DNA of 64,000 nt from Spongiibacter sp. IMCC21906. GTDB taxonomy: Bacteria; Pseudomonadota; Gammaproteobacteria; Pseudomonadales; Spongiibacteraceae. The notes below the pieces were generated by a model that was not told the DNA's origin, did no database searches, and worked only from the letters and a program-made list of their open reading frames with translations. The stretch is from contig NZ_CP011477.1 in the NCBI RefSeq assembly GCF_001010805.1, positions 310,001 through 374,000 on the forward strand, given 5' to 3'. A program made the translations under genes and the position numbers. Numbering within the stretch: position 1 is the stretch's first letter; the number at the start of each line of letters is the position of its first letter. Positions 38,993-48,889 of the stretch are shown here, in pieces.

Positions 38993-39550
38993 CTATTGAT
39001 TAATACCTTCATACAGGTACGTCGAGGAATTCAGCATGTCATCCATATCCGGCAGGTCTCTCACATCCGGATCAAGGTTATTGCTTTTAAACCAGGTACG
39101 CTCTCGGGCTGACTGACAACGATTATAGTCCAACACCGTCGTAAACAGCGCAGCTTTAAATTCAGGGCTACCATCACTGTAAGCCGCACGAATCAGCGCA
39201 TCTACCGCATGCCCCAGGTCGGCAATTAGCGTACTAATGGCACTTACCGTCAGGGGTAATATATCAGGTAGATTTGCCAATAAATCGACCAAGGTTTTAT
39301 TGCTCAGCTGGCTTTGCTGCCCGCCCTCGGCGTAGTGACTCAAGGTACTTGCCAGAGCCACCATATTGTCAAAAGAACCCTTCTCGTAAAGGTAGGCCTT
39401 GTCCCACTGCTGATCAAGCATCTTTAAATGCCCTAACATCAGTGCAGCCTGTTCGGCCGCAAAGCTTTCGCCTTCGCCAATCGCAGGAATAATAACGCCT
39501 TCCAATGCCTTACTGAGATTATTTATCCGGTTTGAAATATCAGGCAACAT
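38993..39550 (-). CDS. Small helical protein of the cluster, unknown
   Basis: A 185-residue protein without signal peptide or membrane segment, strongly helical (many Leu, Ala, Gln). Its ATG overlaps the 3' end of the upstream kinase-like gene by 11 bp and is preceded by GGAGG, so the two are translated together. I do not recognise the family. Its tight coupling to the APH-like gene suggests a partner subunit. Confidence 0.65.
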   Translation of the reverse strand: MLPDISNRINNLSKALEGVIIPAIGEGESFAAEQAALMLGHLKMLDQQWDKAYLYEKGSFDNMVALASTLSHYAEGGQQSQLSNKTLVDLLANLPDILPLTVSAISTLIADLGHAVDALIRAAYSDGSPEFKAALFTTVLDYNRCQSARERTWFKSNNLDPDVRDLPDMDDMLNSSTYLYEGINQ

Positions 39551-40724
39551 GAGCCACTTCCTCCCGCAACAGTTTTTCAATTTGCTCTAAAAATACCGCC
39601 CCTGCAGAACCTAACCAAGTGATCAACAGGTCCTGATGATTATTCCCCCGCTGACCGGCGATGATCGCGCTGGATAAATCCATAATTGCGCACTTCCAGG
39701 CATTTAATACTTCGTAGTAACGCAAGGCTTCTGGGTTTATTTTTCGACCAGAAAGTCGCTGATACTCTTCTGTAAATTTATTGCGTTCCATCAACCCACA
39801 AACTAGAAACTGACCGTTCGCATTCCAGCTGCCAAACAGTTTTTGTAAAATCCATGCGAGGTCTTCATGGAAATCACCAAAGTGCGCCAGCTCCCAATCG
39901 AGAATGGTCGTAATATTGCCGCTGGGCTCTTCAAACATGAAGTTACCCACCCGGTAATCACAATGCACTAAGCAAGGCTCTTCACATACAGGTGCATTTT
40001 CACGCAACCACTGTTCTGTAAGCGTAATCATCGGCACCGGCTCAACACAGTCTTGTCGCCAGGTTTCAGCCCAAAGGTTTACCTGATACAAAGCTGCTTC
40101 CGTGCTATTCGGCTTAGGCATGGCATAATTAGGCAGTTCAGCGCTTTTCCAACCATTCCATGAATGAAGCCTAGCCAGAATATCCAAAAACTGCGGGGCA
40201 ATAAGCTCGGCATAGTGGCCATAACTGGAACCAATGCCCGAAACACTTTGTCCTTCAAGGCTACTCGGTTTAGTCACTCCTGAAACAAAACCGGTAATCA
40301 AACCCGGATTGCCCAGTGAATCGCCTTCTGCGTCAATGGCCAAAATAGGTGGCACCGGAAAATGCCCCGATAGGGCCTGTAATAATTCGGCTTCACGCAA
40401 GCGACATGTTTCGACAATGCCTTCTAAGGGATCCATTCGCAAAACAAAACTTTGCGCAGGATTCATTTCGCTATGCTGCAATTGAAATAAAAATTGCTCC
40501 TTAGAAGCGCCCCCCGTCATCCGTTTAACGCCGCTGATTTTTATTTCAGACAGACCTTCCGCTTCAAACAAACGTGTCAGTGCTTGCTCGATCTCTGCTG
40601 CGGTTTTGGGTTGGTAAGGACCCAGCTTGCTGCGCTTTAGCTTGCGCTCAAGAATATAGGCCATTCTAGGTTCCATTAGGGTGGAACGCGTGTCATGTGC
40701 TACCGACATTGCTGACTTCATCAT
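39540..40724 (-). CDS. Phosphotransferase family protein (APH/choline kinase fold)
   Basis: About 394 residues with an aminoglycoside phosphotransferase/choline kinase fold. The catalytic Brenner motif CLVHCDYRVGN places His254, Asp256 and Asn261, and the metal-binding Asp is in ILDWELAHFGD (Asp276). The glycine-rich region is RMTGGASKEQF. The start used (40724, or the next codon at 40721) has AGGA close upstream; longer forms are not family-like. Such kinases outside antibiotic resistance sit in lipid and sterol catabolic clusters; drug resistance is unlikely here. Confidence 0.82.
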   Translation of the reverse strand: MMKSAMSVAHDTRSTLMEPRMAYILERKLKRSKLGPYQPKTAAEIEQALTRLFEAEGLSEIKISGVKRMTGGASKEQFLFQLQHSEMNPAQSFVLRMDPLEGIVETCRLREAELLQALSGHFPVPPILAIDAEGDSLGNPGLITGFVSGVTKPSSLEGQSVSGIGSSYGHYAELIAPQFLDILARLHSWNGWKSAELPNYAMPKPNSTEAALYQVNLWAETWRQDCVEPVPMITLTEQWLRENAPVCEEPCLVHCDYRVGNFMFEEPSGNITTILDWELAHFGDFHEDLAWILQKLFGSWNANGQFLVCGLMERNKFTEEYQRLSGRKINPEALRYYEVLNAWKCAIMDLSSAIIAGQRGNNHQDLLITWLGSAGAVFLEQIEKLLREEVAHVA

Positions 40725-40764
40725 TTTCCTGCCTTGGGTGTTAACACCCATTTTTGTTATCGCT

Positions 40765-41697
40765 TTAGTTACCGTTTCCCTGCCAGGGAAAACTAAATCC
40801 ACCCTCGCCCATGCCATACCCTTTAGTGCCATCGGCCAGGGTGTATTCCATCATTTGCTCTACAAACATGAAGGAGTCATAGGGGAACTGCCAACGGAAT
40901 AGCGGTGTACCAGTAAATTCCCAGAGCTTGCCGTTCTCATCCCACACTTTCCAATGAACATGTTTGAAACCAATGTCATCGTCTTCGTAGGTAATCGTTT
41001 CTTCGACTTTTTCCAGGGCCAACCAACGCTCACCATCGTGAAGTATCTTTTGATAGCTGTCGCCTTGCGTCGTAATACCATGCACCGCGACACAACCAAC
41101 ACCATTGTCAAAAATCGGCCAAGCCAGACGATAGTGGATTAAGCCGGTCCAGTTTCGTGGCCCCACACTTAGATCACGAAAGCCTTTATCGTTAATGCTA
41201 ATGGTTTCACCGGTGCGTAAATGAATATCACCTACCACATTGCAAAACCCCTCAGGGTGCACATAGGTTAATTCTTTGGCGATGGCATCCTCACCTTCAT
41301 TTTTACTGAGCGCAATACTATCGCCCATGGGGTGAATCAGATCCCATTCTAATTCAGCATTGAAATCATCAGTTTCAATTTTAACAATGGCTGTTTGTTG
41401 GGATTTGGTAGATTTCATCGTCATACCTGCCACAGTAATACCTGGATCAAGACGTTGATCGGTATACGGCAGATTCATGTTTACCCGGGTAAAAAGTGGC
41501 TTTCCATCCCGAAAAAAAATGGCAAAGCAATTCACTTCACCCACGTTTTCTAAAATTCCTATGCGGAAAAATCCACCGGTTTTTTTGTGACGATCATAAA
41601 AATTAAAATAGAAGCTTTGATTCCACTTATAAATATCAGGGTTGGGTATATAGCGCTCAATATTTTCTGCCAGATATTCATTGCTAAGTTCAGCCAT
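40765..41697 (-). CDS. DUF7064-like (CrtC/AttH-like lipocalin) protein
   Basis: A 310-residue soluble protein of beta-rich character, with motifs ELEWDLIHPMGDS, VGPRNWTGLIHYRLAW and LFRWQFPYDSF. I associate it with the DUF7064/DUF7065 proteins, which resemble the hydroxysteroid/carotenoid hydratase-like CrtC/AttH fold. The assignment is from pattern memory and is tentative. GAGGAG precedes the ATG. It lies 40 bp before the kinase-like gene, so co-transcription is likely. Confidence 0.5.
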   Translation of the reverse strand: MAELSNEYLAENIERYIPNPDIYKWNQSFYFNFYDRHKKTGGFFRIGILENVGEVNCFAIFFRDGKPLFTRVNMNLPYTDQRLDPGITVAGMTMKSTKSQQTAIVKIETDDFNAELEWDLIHPMGDSIALSKNEGEDAIAKELTYVHPEGFCNVVGDIHLRTGETISINDKGFRDLSVGPRNWTGLIHYRLAWPIFDNGVGCVAVHGITTQGDSYQKILHDGERWLALEKVEETITYEDDDIGFKHVHWKVWDENGKLWEFTGTPLFRWQFPYDSFMFVEQMMEYTLADGTKGYGMGEGGFSFPWQGNGN

Positions 41698-41802
41698 GAT
41701 TCTCTCCTCGCATCAGTAAGCTTTGAAAGTAGTGAAAAAGGGCGACTCACTAAAAGAGTGGTGAGCCGCCTAAGGTTAATACTAGAGATTCGCTCTAACG
41801 AT

Positions 41803-44235
41803 TTAGTAGCTGTAACCTACCGTCAAACCGAATGTTCTTGAGCGACCGATGAACCGTGCAGAAGTATCTGAGGAAGCAATAACGTTGGTGGTGTAATACT
41901 CATCAAAGATGTTTTTACCCCACAGGGTGACACGCCATTTTCCATCTTCAGAGCGGTAACCCAAGCGTGCATTCACAACGCTGTAAGCCTCCATCTCGTT
42001 AAATTTTGGCGTAATCGCTTTAGCACCCGCGCTCATTTGTGCGGCGGTATAACTCAGCCGGCTACCACCAAAGGCTGCATCCGATTCTGATTGACCATTG
42101 ATATTGACACCCGCATAGACATCCGCACCGCCCGCTAAGGGGATGGTATATTCCGCATCCAGCATATACGTCAGCTCAGGCGTAAAGGGGATTGGGTCGC
42201 CAGAGAAGTCTTCTAAACCTGTCGCCAATACCAAGGCACCACTGCCATCTGTTACTGCTTCACTGGTAAAGCTCACACCTTGATAATCTTTAACTTCTGA
42301 TTGCAAGTATGTAAATGCAGCCGAAAGGCGGAGTCGCTCAGTTAGCTGTGCAGTCACATCCGCTTCAAAACCGTAGATCTCTGTTTTGGGTACATTGTCC
42401 AAGGTATCGAGGAAACCAAAGATAGGATCAAGCACTTTGGTTCTCAGCTGCTTATCTTTATAGTCATAATAAAAGGCCGCCGCATTTAGCTGTACAGAGT
42501 TATCTCTCAATGAGCTTTTAAAACCAATTTCATAGGCCTGAACAGATTCCTGTGTTACAGGATCCAGCTGGAAAAAGTTTGCCGCAGCCAGGGCGGGATA
42601 GCTTCCCGATTTAAACCCCTTGGAGAAGTTAACGTAGACCAGTGTGTCATCGGTGAGAATGTAGTCTGCACCCAAACGCCATGACACATTGTCTTCATTC
42701 AGCTCGTCAACATAGGGGTCGCCAGGTACACCATTATCATTGAGGGTATAGCAACCATTGATGCCGATGGGTGTGAATGGCACCGTGCCTAGAGCATTAC
42801 CCAAAGTGTTAAACAGTGTAGCCGTGTTGGCACCATCGCCTACATCAATTGATCCCGGTGCATTGGCCGCCGCATAGTTGCAACTATTTACGTCGATGGT
42901 GGAATCGGTATAACGCGCACCCACCTTAACGGTAAGCTGATCAGTCAGGCTGTAGTCTAGGTTGCCAAAAAAAGCGTAGGTTGAAATCTCTTGGTCTAAC
43001 GCAATACCGCTTCTGTGAATATAGGCGTTTTGATCGGTGTAGTTGGTAGAGTCGATGTAGTTAAGGGTTTGGTCTTCAGAGGTGTTACTTTCTTCAAAAT
43101 TAGCCCCAATCACCCACTTGCTGGTTGCATTAACCGACGACAAACGGATTTCACTAATCCAAGTATCAATGGCGCCGTGGCTGGGAGACAAGTCAAACAA
43201 TTCCAATGGCAAACCATCACCGTCTGTGGACTGTTCCTGTTCAAAATCCTGATAGGTGGTTAAGGCCGTCAACGTGATCTCATCATTCAGGTCCCAATCG
43301 CCTCGACCAACCAACTGTAAATAATCTCGCTCAGATGAAGGGTCAATAAAGGGAGACCAATCTGCTGCTTCGGTGTCTTCATCAGTAAAAGGTTGCGCTT
43401 CAATGGCCGCCAATGTGCCGGGAGGATTACCCGTGGCAGCATCAACTTTGATTGCCGGGTTATAAGCAACATATTGCTGGGCTTGTGGATCACTGTCATC
43501 TTGCCAGGCATTGATATTAAACAAATAACTAGAGCGGTCAGTTGGTGTAAATTCCAGAACCAAGCGGCCAGCGAAATAATCCTGGGCGCCGTTTTCATCA
43601 TTCCGGCTGGCACTTTTTTGCCATTCATCGGCTTGCAAAGACGTGAACGCAAAACGCGCGCCCAGGGTGTCGGTAACTGGACCACTCACAAAACCATTCA
43701 ATTCTTTTCGAGAATAGTTACCGATAGAAACATCCCCGCCAGCTTCAAACTCTTGACCGGGTTTTGCTGTAATAAAGTTAATGGCACCACCGGTTGAATT
43801 CTGGCCAAAAAGAATACCTTGCGGGCCTTTCAAAACTTCAACCCTCTCCAGATCATATGCCGCATGGCTGGCCAACACGGGAAACGGCATTGGCGCTTCA
43901 TCTATATATAGGCTCGTTGCCGGATAGGCGCCCAGACTTTGCTCATTAAAACCGATACCACGAAGCGTAAAGATGGGCGTATTAGATGTGCTTGAGGAGA
44001 ATACCAGACCCGGCACCACTGAGGTGATCTCTTCCAGAGAGGTCAGCTTCTGCTCCGCCATTTGATCGCCGGTCACTGCAGAAATGGAAAGGCCTACGTC
44101 GTTGATATTTTCTGCTCGTTTATTGGCCGTAACGATAACCTCTTCAAGTGCAGGTGCAGCATAGACATTTGTAGATAACATCACTGCACTGGCAATACCC
44201 AATACAATGGGGTTCTTTTTACGAAAGTTATTCAT
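41803..44235 (-). CDS. TonB-dependent outer-membrane receptor
   Basis: An 810-residue receptor with signal peptide (LGIASAVMLSTNVYA), a plug domain (VIVTANKRAENINDVGLSIS near the start, then VEVLKGPQGILFGQNSTGGA) and a beta-barrel ending in TFGLTVGYSY with a terminal aromatic. It takes up an unknown ligand through TonB energy. Receptors of this kind are abundant in marine gammaproteobacteria and sphingomonads for glycans, lipids and aromatic compounds. The ATG has GAGGG 6 bp upstream. It is divergent from the LuxR gene. Confidence 0.93.
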   Translation of the reverse strand: MNNFRKKNPIVLGIASAVMLSTNVYAAPALEEVIVTANKRAENINDVGLSISAVTGDQMAEQKLTSLEEITSVVPGLVFSSSTSNTPIFTLRGIGFNEQSLGAYPATSLYIDEAPMPFPVLASHAAYDLERVEVLKGPQGILFGQNSTGGAINFITAKPGQEFEAGGDVSIGNYSRKELNGFVSGPVTDTLGARFAFTSLQADEWQKSASRNDENGAQDYFAGRLVLEFTPTDRSSYLFNINAWQDDSDPQAQQYVAYNPAIKVDAATGNPPGTLAAIEAQPFTDEDTEAADWSPFIDPSSERDYLQLVGRGDWDLNDEITLTALTTYQDFEQEQSTDGDGLPLELFDLSPSHGAIDTWISEIRLSSVNATSKWVIGANFEESNTSEDQTLNYIDSTNYTDQNAYIHRSGIALDQEISTYAFFGNLDYSLTDQLTVKVGARYTDSTIDVNSCNYAAANAPGSIDVGDGANTATLFNTLGNALGTVPFTPIGINGCYTLNDNGVPGDPYVDELNEDNVSWRLGADYILTDDTLVYVNFSKGFKSGSYPALAAANFFQLDPVTQESVQAYEIGFKSSLRDNSVQLNAAAFYYDYKDKQLRTKVLDPIFGFLDTLDNVPKTEIYGFEADVTAQLTERLRLSAAFTYLQSEVKDYQGVSFTSEAVTDGSGALVLATGLEDFSGDPIPFTPELTYMLDAEYTIPLAGGADVYAGVNINGQSESDAAFGGSRLSYTAAQMSAGAKAITPKFNEMEAYSVVNARLGYRSEDGKWRVTLWGKNIFDEYYTTNVIASSDTSARFIGRSRTFGLTVGYSY

Positions 44236-44614
44236 GTGATACCCTCTGTTTATCGCAGCTAGAGGTCTGATATAGCTCATCTGTACTTTTAGAAACTGCC
44301 AAAAGCTGCTGGATTGTTACTATCTTTTACTTAGAGTTATTTAGCCCAACCATCCGATCTTTTATGTGCCATAGTCTTTTATTGATTGGCGATAAAAGAT
44401 ATTAGCTGGGTCTAGATACACAGTAGCAAGCAGTATGAGTTGTGTATATTGACGGATATCCGTTATTTTTATGTCCGTGTGTTAAAGAAATAATAGTTAA
44501 AATATCTATAAGTCATTGATTTATTATATATTGTCAATTCTAAGTAGGTATAAGTACTTATTATTACTTACGCTAAGTCATATACTCTTCGTTACATAAA
44601 GAAGGCCTTATGCA
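44236..44614. promoter_or_regulatory. Divergent receptor/LuxR control region
   Basis: This 379-bp AT-rich region separates the receptor gene from the LuxR gene. It contains a perfect 12-bp palindrome ACGGATATCCGT at 44452-44463 and a 9-bp inverted repeat ATCTTTTAT/ATAAAAGAT at 44357-44365 and 44392-44400. Either could be an operator for the LuxR protein; this is a suggestion based on position. Confidence 0.45.
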
Positions 44615-45358
44615 ATGAACAATTATAATTTTGAACTCAGTAATCACAGTCACAGCCAAAAGATACTTCATCGTTCTAAGGCTGATGGGATATCGCTGTT
44701 TATTTTTGACAAACGCCAGCAAGATGATCAGGCGGTCAATTTTCTATACCAACGGTATACCAAGCCAGAGGCAATGGATGACTATCGTCTTCGTCTATAC
44801 AAAGTCGATTCCTTTCTTCAAAAAATGGCCGAGCCCGGCGCACTTAAAAACGCAGAAGTTGCGGTTAAAACAAAACAGAACATCCAATCCAATCAATTGC
44901 CTAGCACTAACGACCCTACCAGTATTTATTGGCGTGGCCTTGGTAATTATGGCTATCGCCAAACTGCCTGCATGATCCACCCACTCAGTAAAAATCTGCA
45001 ACTAATCATTGGAATGCAGATGCTACAACCACGGAAAAATCTCCAAGTTGAGCAAGCCTTATCTGCCATGGAGGATTGGATCTCCGACAGCAGTGATTAT
45101 ATCTTGGAGCATTCAATCAATGCCCTAAAGAACAATCATGTGGTGGTTTCCCCGCTACACGATCTAGAGACTGTCGCCGAGGGCATTAGCCCGAGAGAAC
45201 AACAGGTTGTTTTTGAGATATTGCAAGGAAAGAGTAATAAGCAGATTGCAGACTCACTGTCCTTATCCTATTACACCGTAGAGAATCATTTACGCCGAAT
45301 TTACAAAAAATTTGGTGTGCATAGCCGTACCGCTCTTATTGCTATTCTCAGGTCATGA
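44615..45358 (+). CDS. LuxR-family transcriptional regulator
   Basis: A 247-residue protein whose C-terminal 57 residues (from ISPREQQVVFEIL at 191) are a LuxR helix-turn-helix, with SNKQIADSLSLSYYTVENHL as recognition region. The first 180 residues match neither a receiver domain (no phosphorylatable Asp pattern) nor a clear acyl-homoserine lactone domain, so the signal is unknown. Divergent to the receptor, it is the likely local regulator of the cluster. AGAAGG lies 9 bp before the ATG. Confidence 0.82.
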   Translation: MNNYNFELSNHSHSQKILHRSKADGISLFIFDKRQQDDQAVNFLYQRYTKPEAMDDYRLRLYKVDSFLQKMAEPGALKNAEVAVKTKQNIQSNQLPSTNDPTSIYWRGLGNYGYRQTACMIHPLSKNLQLIIGMQMLQPRKNLQVEQALSAMEDWISDSSDYILEHSINALKNNHVVVSPLHDLETVAEGISPREQQVVFEILQGKSNKQIADSLSLSYYTVENHLRRIYKKFGVHSRTALIAILRS

Positions 45359-45378
45359 ACAGAATATAAGGCGTTAAG

Positions 45379-45654
45379 CTAATCCCGGTAGCAGCCCCGG
45401 TAACGAAAACAAAAGCCCAGGGTTGAGTCGGGATGGCGCTCAAACTGAAAATCTATCGTCATATCTCCAGCAAGATCGTAAACCCGGTCTTCAGTACCCC
45501 GCTCGCCATTAATAAAAATGCGATTCTGGGCATCGACATAAACCTCGTAGCTGGCCTGATTGGGCGTTCCATCTAAAAACAACGACGCGGCAAAGGCCAG
45601 CAACACAATTGCCGCCGCCGCTGACAAAATCGCAATCAGTAAACGTTTCAACAC
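45379..45654 (-). CDS. Small membrane-anchored protein, unknown
   Basis: A 91-residue protein with one N-terminal transmembrane segment (LLIAILSAAAAIVLLAFAAS) and a short outside domain with two Cys (FCFRYRGCYRD). The start is GTG with AGGA about 8 bp upstream inside the end of hexR, so it is coupled to hexR (3 bp apart). I do not recognise the family. Confidence 0.55.
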   Translation of the reverse strand: MLKRLLIAILSAAAAIVLLAFAASLFLDGTPNQASYEVYVDAQNRIFINGERGTEDRVYDLAGDMTIDFQFERHPDSTLGFCFRYRGCYRD

Positions 45655-45657
45655 AAG

Positions 45658-46512
45658 TTAGTCCTTAGCTTCTAATCGCAGCGCCTGCAGCCCTTCCTCT
45701 ATCGTGGCTAAATGTTCGCGAAGTCCTTTTTTATTGGTGGCAATCCCCACCGTCAGGATATCCAACACCGCCATATGGGCCAAGCGCGAGGGCAACGGCG
45801 TGTAGTTGCCGCCGTCTCTATCGAGATCAATATAAATCGGCACATCGCTGGCATCCGCAACTGGCGTGCCGCTTGGGGCTAAGGCGATCACCGGGGCGCC
45901 ATTGTTCTGCGCCAGCTTGATCACATCTAACAATGCCCGGGTGCGGCCCGATTGGGAGATAGCCACCACCACATCGTGGCTGTGTAATGACATAGCCGAC
46001 ATCGCTTGCATATGCGGGTCAGAATAAACACTGGCACTGATCTGCAGGCGAAAAAAGTTGTGCTGAGCATCGCTGGCCACCGCGGCCGAGGCACCAAAGC
46101 CATAAAATTCCACCCGCCGGGCATTGGACAATAGCTCCACCGCTTTCTCGACCGCATCTAATTCAATGGCGTCTCGAACCTTCTTCATTGCCTCCATAGT
46201 CGCGTCAAACACTTTAAAGGTGTACTGGCGAGCACTGTCTTCATCGGTGAAGGTAAAGGCTTCGTACTCGGGGCTATGAGCGAGGTGTTGAGCCAAAGAA
46301 AGTTTGAAATTCTGAAAACCATCGCAGCCCACCGCTCGGCAAAACCGCACCACCGTGGGCTCACTGACATGCGCCTCTTGGGCCAAGTCCACAATGCGCA
46401 TATGGATCACTTCACGCTGATTGGCCAAAATATAATCCGCCACCAATCGCTCACTGCGACGCAGTGAGTCTCTGGCAGTTTCAATAGCGCGAATGACATT
46501 TCTGGGTCTCAA
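45658..46512 (-). CDS. hexR: MurR/RpiR-family regulator HexR
   Basis: A 284-residue repressor with an N-terminal HTH_6 domain (SEPTVVRFCRAVGCDGFQNFK) and a C-terminal SIS sugar-isomerase domain (RVEFYGFGASAAVASDAQH, then ISQSGRT). The segment YSDPHMQAMSA is typical of HexR, which responds to 2-keto-3-deoxy-6-phosphogluconate and controls central glucose metabolism. No glucose genes are next to it here, so its targets lie elsewhere. The start is TTG. Confidence 0.88.
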   Translation of the reverse strand: MRPRNVIRAIETARDSLRRSERLVADYILANQREVIHMRIVDLAQEAHVSEPTVVRFCRAVGCDGFQNFKLSLAQHLAHSPEYEAFTFTDEDSARQYTFKVFDATMEAMKKVRDAIELDAVEKAVELLSNARRVEFYGFGASAAVASDAQHNFFRLQISASVYSDPHMQAMSAMSLHSHDVVVAISQSGRTRALLDVIKLAQNNGAPVIALAPSGTPVADASDVPIYIDLDRDGGNYTPLPSRLAHMAVLDILTVGIATNKKGLREHLATIEEGLQALRLEAKD

Positions 46513-46684
46513 AGTCGACGTATCCTCTTAGTATCACACGAGAAGTGTGCGCCCTCGAATTGTAACCCAAGCGCAAGTCAGAAGCCGCAGACCCGACAAA
46601 GATTCGGTTTTTCAGGTAAGCATTATGACAAGACATGAAATGTGATCTCGGCCATACACGCGAAGCCTGCTAGAATACCGCGCC

Positions 46685-48850
46685 ATGGACGTATCTTATA
46701 TTCTCGATGATCTCAACGATGCCCAGCGCGACGCGGTAACAGCCGATAGCCCCGGCACCCTAGTGCTTGCCGGTGCCGGCAGTGGCAAAACCCGTGTGCT
46801 GGTACACCGCATTGCCTGGAAGATTCAGGTCGAAAACCTGTCACCCTACAGCATTCTTGCCGTGACCTTTACCAATAAGGCTGCCAAGGAAATGCGGGGC
46901 CGCATTGAATCACTGCTGGGCACTGGCTTGCATGGCGGTATGTGGGTGGGCACCTTTCACGGTCTGGCTCACCGCTTACTAAAGGCCCACGCACCTGAGG
47001 CCAAACTGCCTGATAACTTTCAGATCTTGGACAGCGACGATCAGCTACGGTTGCTAAAGCGTATTCACAAAGAGCTGAGCCTTGATGACGCGCGCTGGCC
47101 ACCCCGGCAATCTTGCTATTTTATCAACGGCCACAAAGATGAAGGCCGTCGAGCCGCGCATATCGATGATGCCGGTGGCGATCTGTATATCAAAACCATG
47201 CTGCAAGTTTATCGCCGCTATGAAGAGATCTGCCTACAACAAGGCGTGGTGGATTTTGCCGAGCTGCTGCTGCGGGCATTAGAGCTATGGCGAGATAACC
47301 CCGCTGTGCTGGATCATTATCAACAGCGGTTTAAACACGTGCTGGTAGACGAGTTTCAAGACACCAACGCGGTTCAGTATGCTTGGCTGCGACTGCTAGC
47401 GGGTAAGGGCATGGCCATTACCGCAGTTGGTGACGACGACCAGTCGATTTATGGCTGGCGTGGGGCGCGAATTGAAAATATTCAGCAGTTCTCCAAAGAC
47501 TTCAGCGATACGCAAATTGTGCGGCTGGAACAAAACTACCGCTCCACCGCGAATATTCTACAGGCTGCCAACGCGGTTATTGTCAATAACAGCCAGCGGC
47601 TGGGCAAAGAGCTGTGGACCAGTGGTGAAGAAGGCGACAAGATCGTGCTCTTCTCTGCCTTTAATGAGCAGGACGAAGCCCGCTATATTACCGATCGCAT
47701 TGAGTCCCTACTGAAAGAAGATTACCGACGTTCAGACATTGGTATTCTCTACCGCAGCAACGCCCAATCCCGGGTACTGGAAGAATTCCTGATTCGGGCC
47801 GGGCTACCCTATCGCATCTATGGCGGTCAGCGATTCTATGATCGTTTAGAAATTAAAAACGCCTTAGCGTATTTGCGGCTAATCGCCCTGCGAGATGATG
47901 ACACGGCAGTGGAGCGCATCATTAACACGCCCACCCGCGGCATTGGCAACCGCACCGTAGAAATTCTTCGGGATTACGCCCGTCAACATCAATTATCGTT
48001 GTGGAAGGCTGCCGCTGCCATTGTCCAACAAGACCTGCTCGCCGCCAGAGCCAGCAATGCCCTGCGTAACTTTCTGTCCTTAATCGAAAACTTAGCTCAA
48101 CAAACCCAAGAAATGGGGCTGGATGCACAAGTCGATCACATCATTGAACATTCCGGCCTGATTCCCTTTCACGAGAAAGAAAAAGGCGAAAAAGGCCAGG
48201 CCCGGGTAGAAAACCTCCATGAGCTGGTCAGCGCTGCCCGTAGCTATCAGGCCGAAGACGAAGAAGCCGACATCCTCCGCCAGTTTCTGGACGATGCCGC
48301 GCTGGATGCCGGCGACAAACAAGCTGACGAGCACGAAGACTGTGTGCAGCTCATGACGCTGCACTCGGCCAAAGGTTTGGAGTTTCCCGTGGTCTTTATC
48401 GCCGGGGTGGAAGAAAACCTCTTTCCCCACAAAATGTCGATGGAAGACCCCATACGTTTAGAGGAGGAGCGCCGACTGGCCTATGTTGGCATTACCCGAG
48501 CTGAACAAAAACTGTTTCTGACTTACGCCGAATCCCGTCGTCTGCACGGCCAGGAAAATTTCAACAGCCTCTCTCGCTTTATCCGTGAAATCCCCAACGA
48601 GCTTATTGACGAAGTGCGTATAAACAATACCGTTAGTCGCCCCAGCAGTTTTGCCAGCTCAACCATTTCTCAGCAAGCCGCCGCTGACAGTGGTATTGCC
48701 TTAGGCCAACGGGTTTTACACAGTATTTTTGGGGCTGGCATCGTCCTCAGCTTTGAAGGCCAAGGCGCCAGCGCCCGGGTACAAGTCAATTTTGAAGATG
48801 AAGGTAGCAAGTGGCTGGTGCTGCAATACGCCAAGCTAGAACTGCTTTAG
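46685..48850 (+). CDS. uvrD: DNA helicase II (UvrD)
   Basis: A 721-residue superfamily 1A helicase. Walker A GAGSGKTR is at 30-37, the Q-motif LNDAQRDAV precedes it, then VTFTNKAAKEMRGR, DEFQDTN, GDDDQSIYGWRGA, QNYRST and the late LMTLHSAKGLEF and YVGITRAEQ motifs. It ends in the Tudor-like C-terminal tail (QVNFEDEGSKWLVLQYAKL) seen in UvrD and PcrA. It works in nucleotide excision and mismatch repair. Rep is the alternative, but the C-terminal tail and length favour UvrD. Confidence 0.95.
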   Translation: MDVSYILDDLNDAQRDAVTADSPGTLVLAGAGSGKTRVLVHRIAWKIQVENLSPYSILAVTFTNKAAKEMRGRIESLLGTGLHGGMWVGTFHGLAHRLLKAHAPEAKLPDNFQILDSDDQLRLLKRIHKELSLDDARWPPRQSCYFINGHKDEGRRAAHIDDAGGDLYIKTMLQVYRRYEEICLQQGVVDFAELLLRALELWRDNPAVLDHYQQRFKHVLVDEFQDTNAVQYAWLRLLAGKGMAITAVGDDDQSIYGWRGARIENIQQFSKDFSDTQIVRLEQNYRSTANILQAANAVIVNNSQRLGKELWTSGEEGDKIVLFSAFNEQDEARYITDRIESLLKEDYRRSDIGILYRSNAQSRVLEEFLIRAGLPYRIYGGQRFYDRLEIKNALAYLRLIALRDDDTAVERIINTPTRGIGNRTVEILRDYARQHQLSLWKAAAAIVQQDLLAARASNALRNFLSLIENLAQQTQEMGLDAQVDHIIEHSGLIPFHEKEKGEKGQARVENLHELVSAARSYQAEDEEADILRQFLDDAALDAGDKQADEHEDCVQLMTLHSAKGLEFPVVFIAGVEENLFPHKMSMEDPIRLEEERRLAYVGITRAEQKLFLTYAESRRLHGQENFNSLSRFIREIPNELIDEVRINNTVSRPSSFASSTISQQAAADSGIALGQRVLHSIFGAGIVLSFEGQGASARVQVNFEDEGSKWLVLQYAKLELL

Positions 48851-48889
48851 TTTCCAAGCAACACCGAGTCTGACTAAGAGCCCCAATAA

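Noticed and set aside
39540-40724. Aminoglycoside resistance gene
   Set aside because: The fold is shared, but the genomic context, overlap with a helical partner and lack of any resistance-island features point to metabolite phosphorylation.
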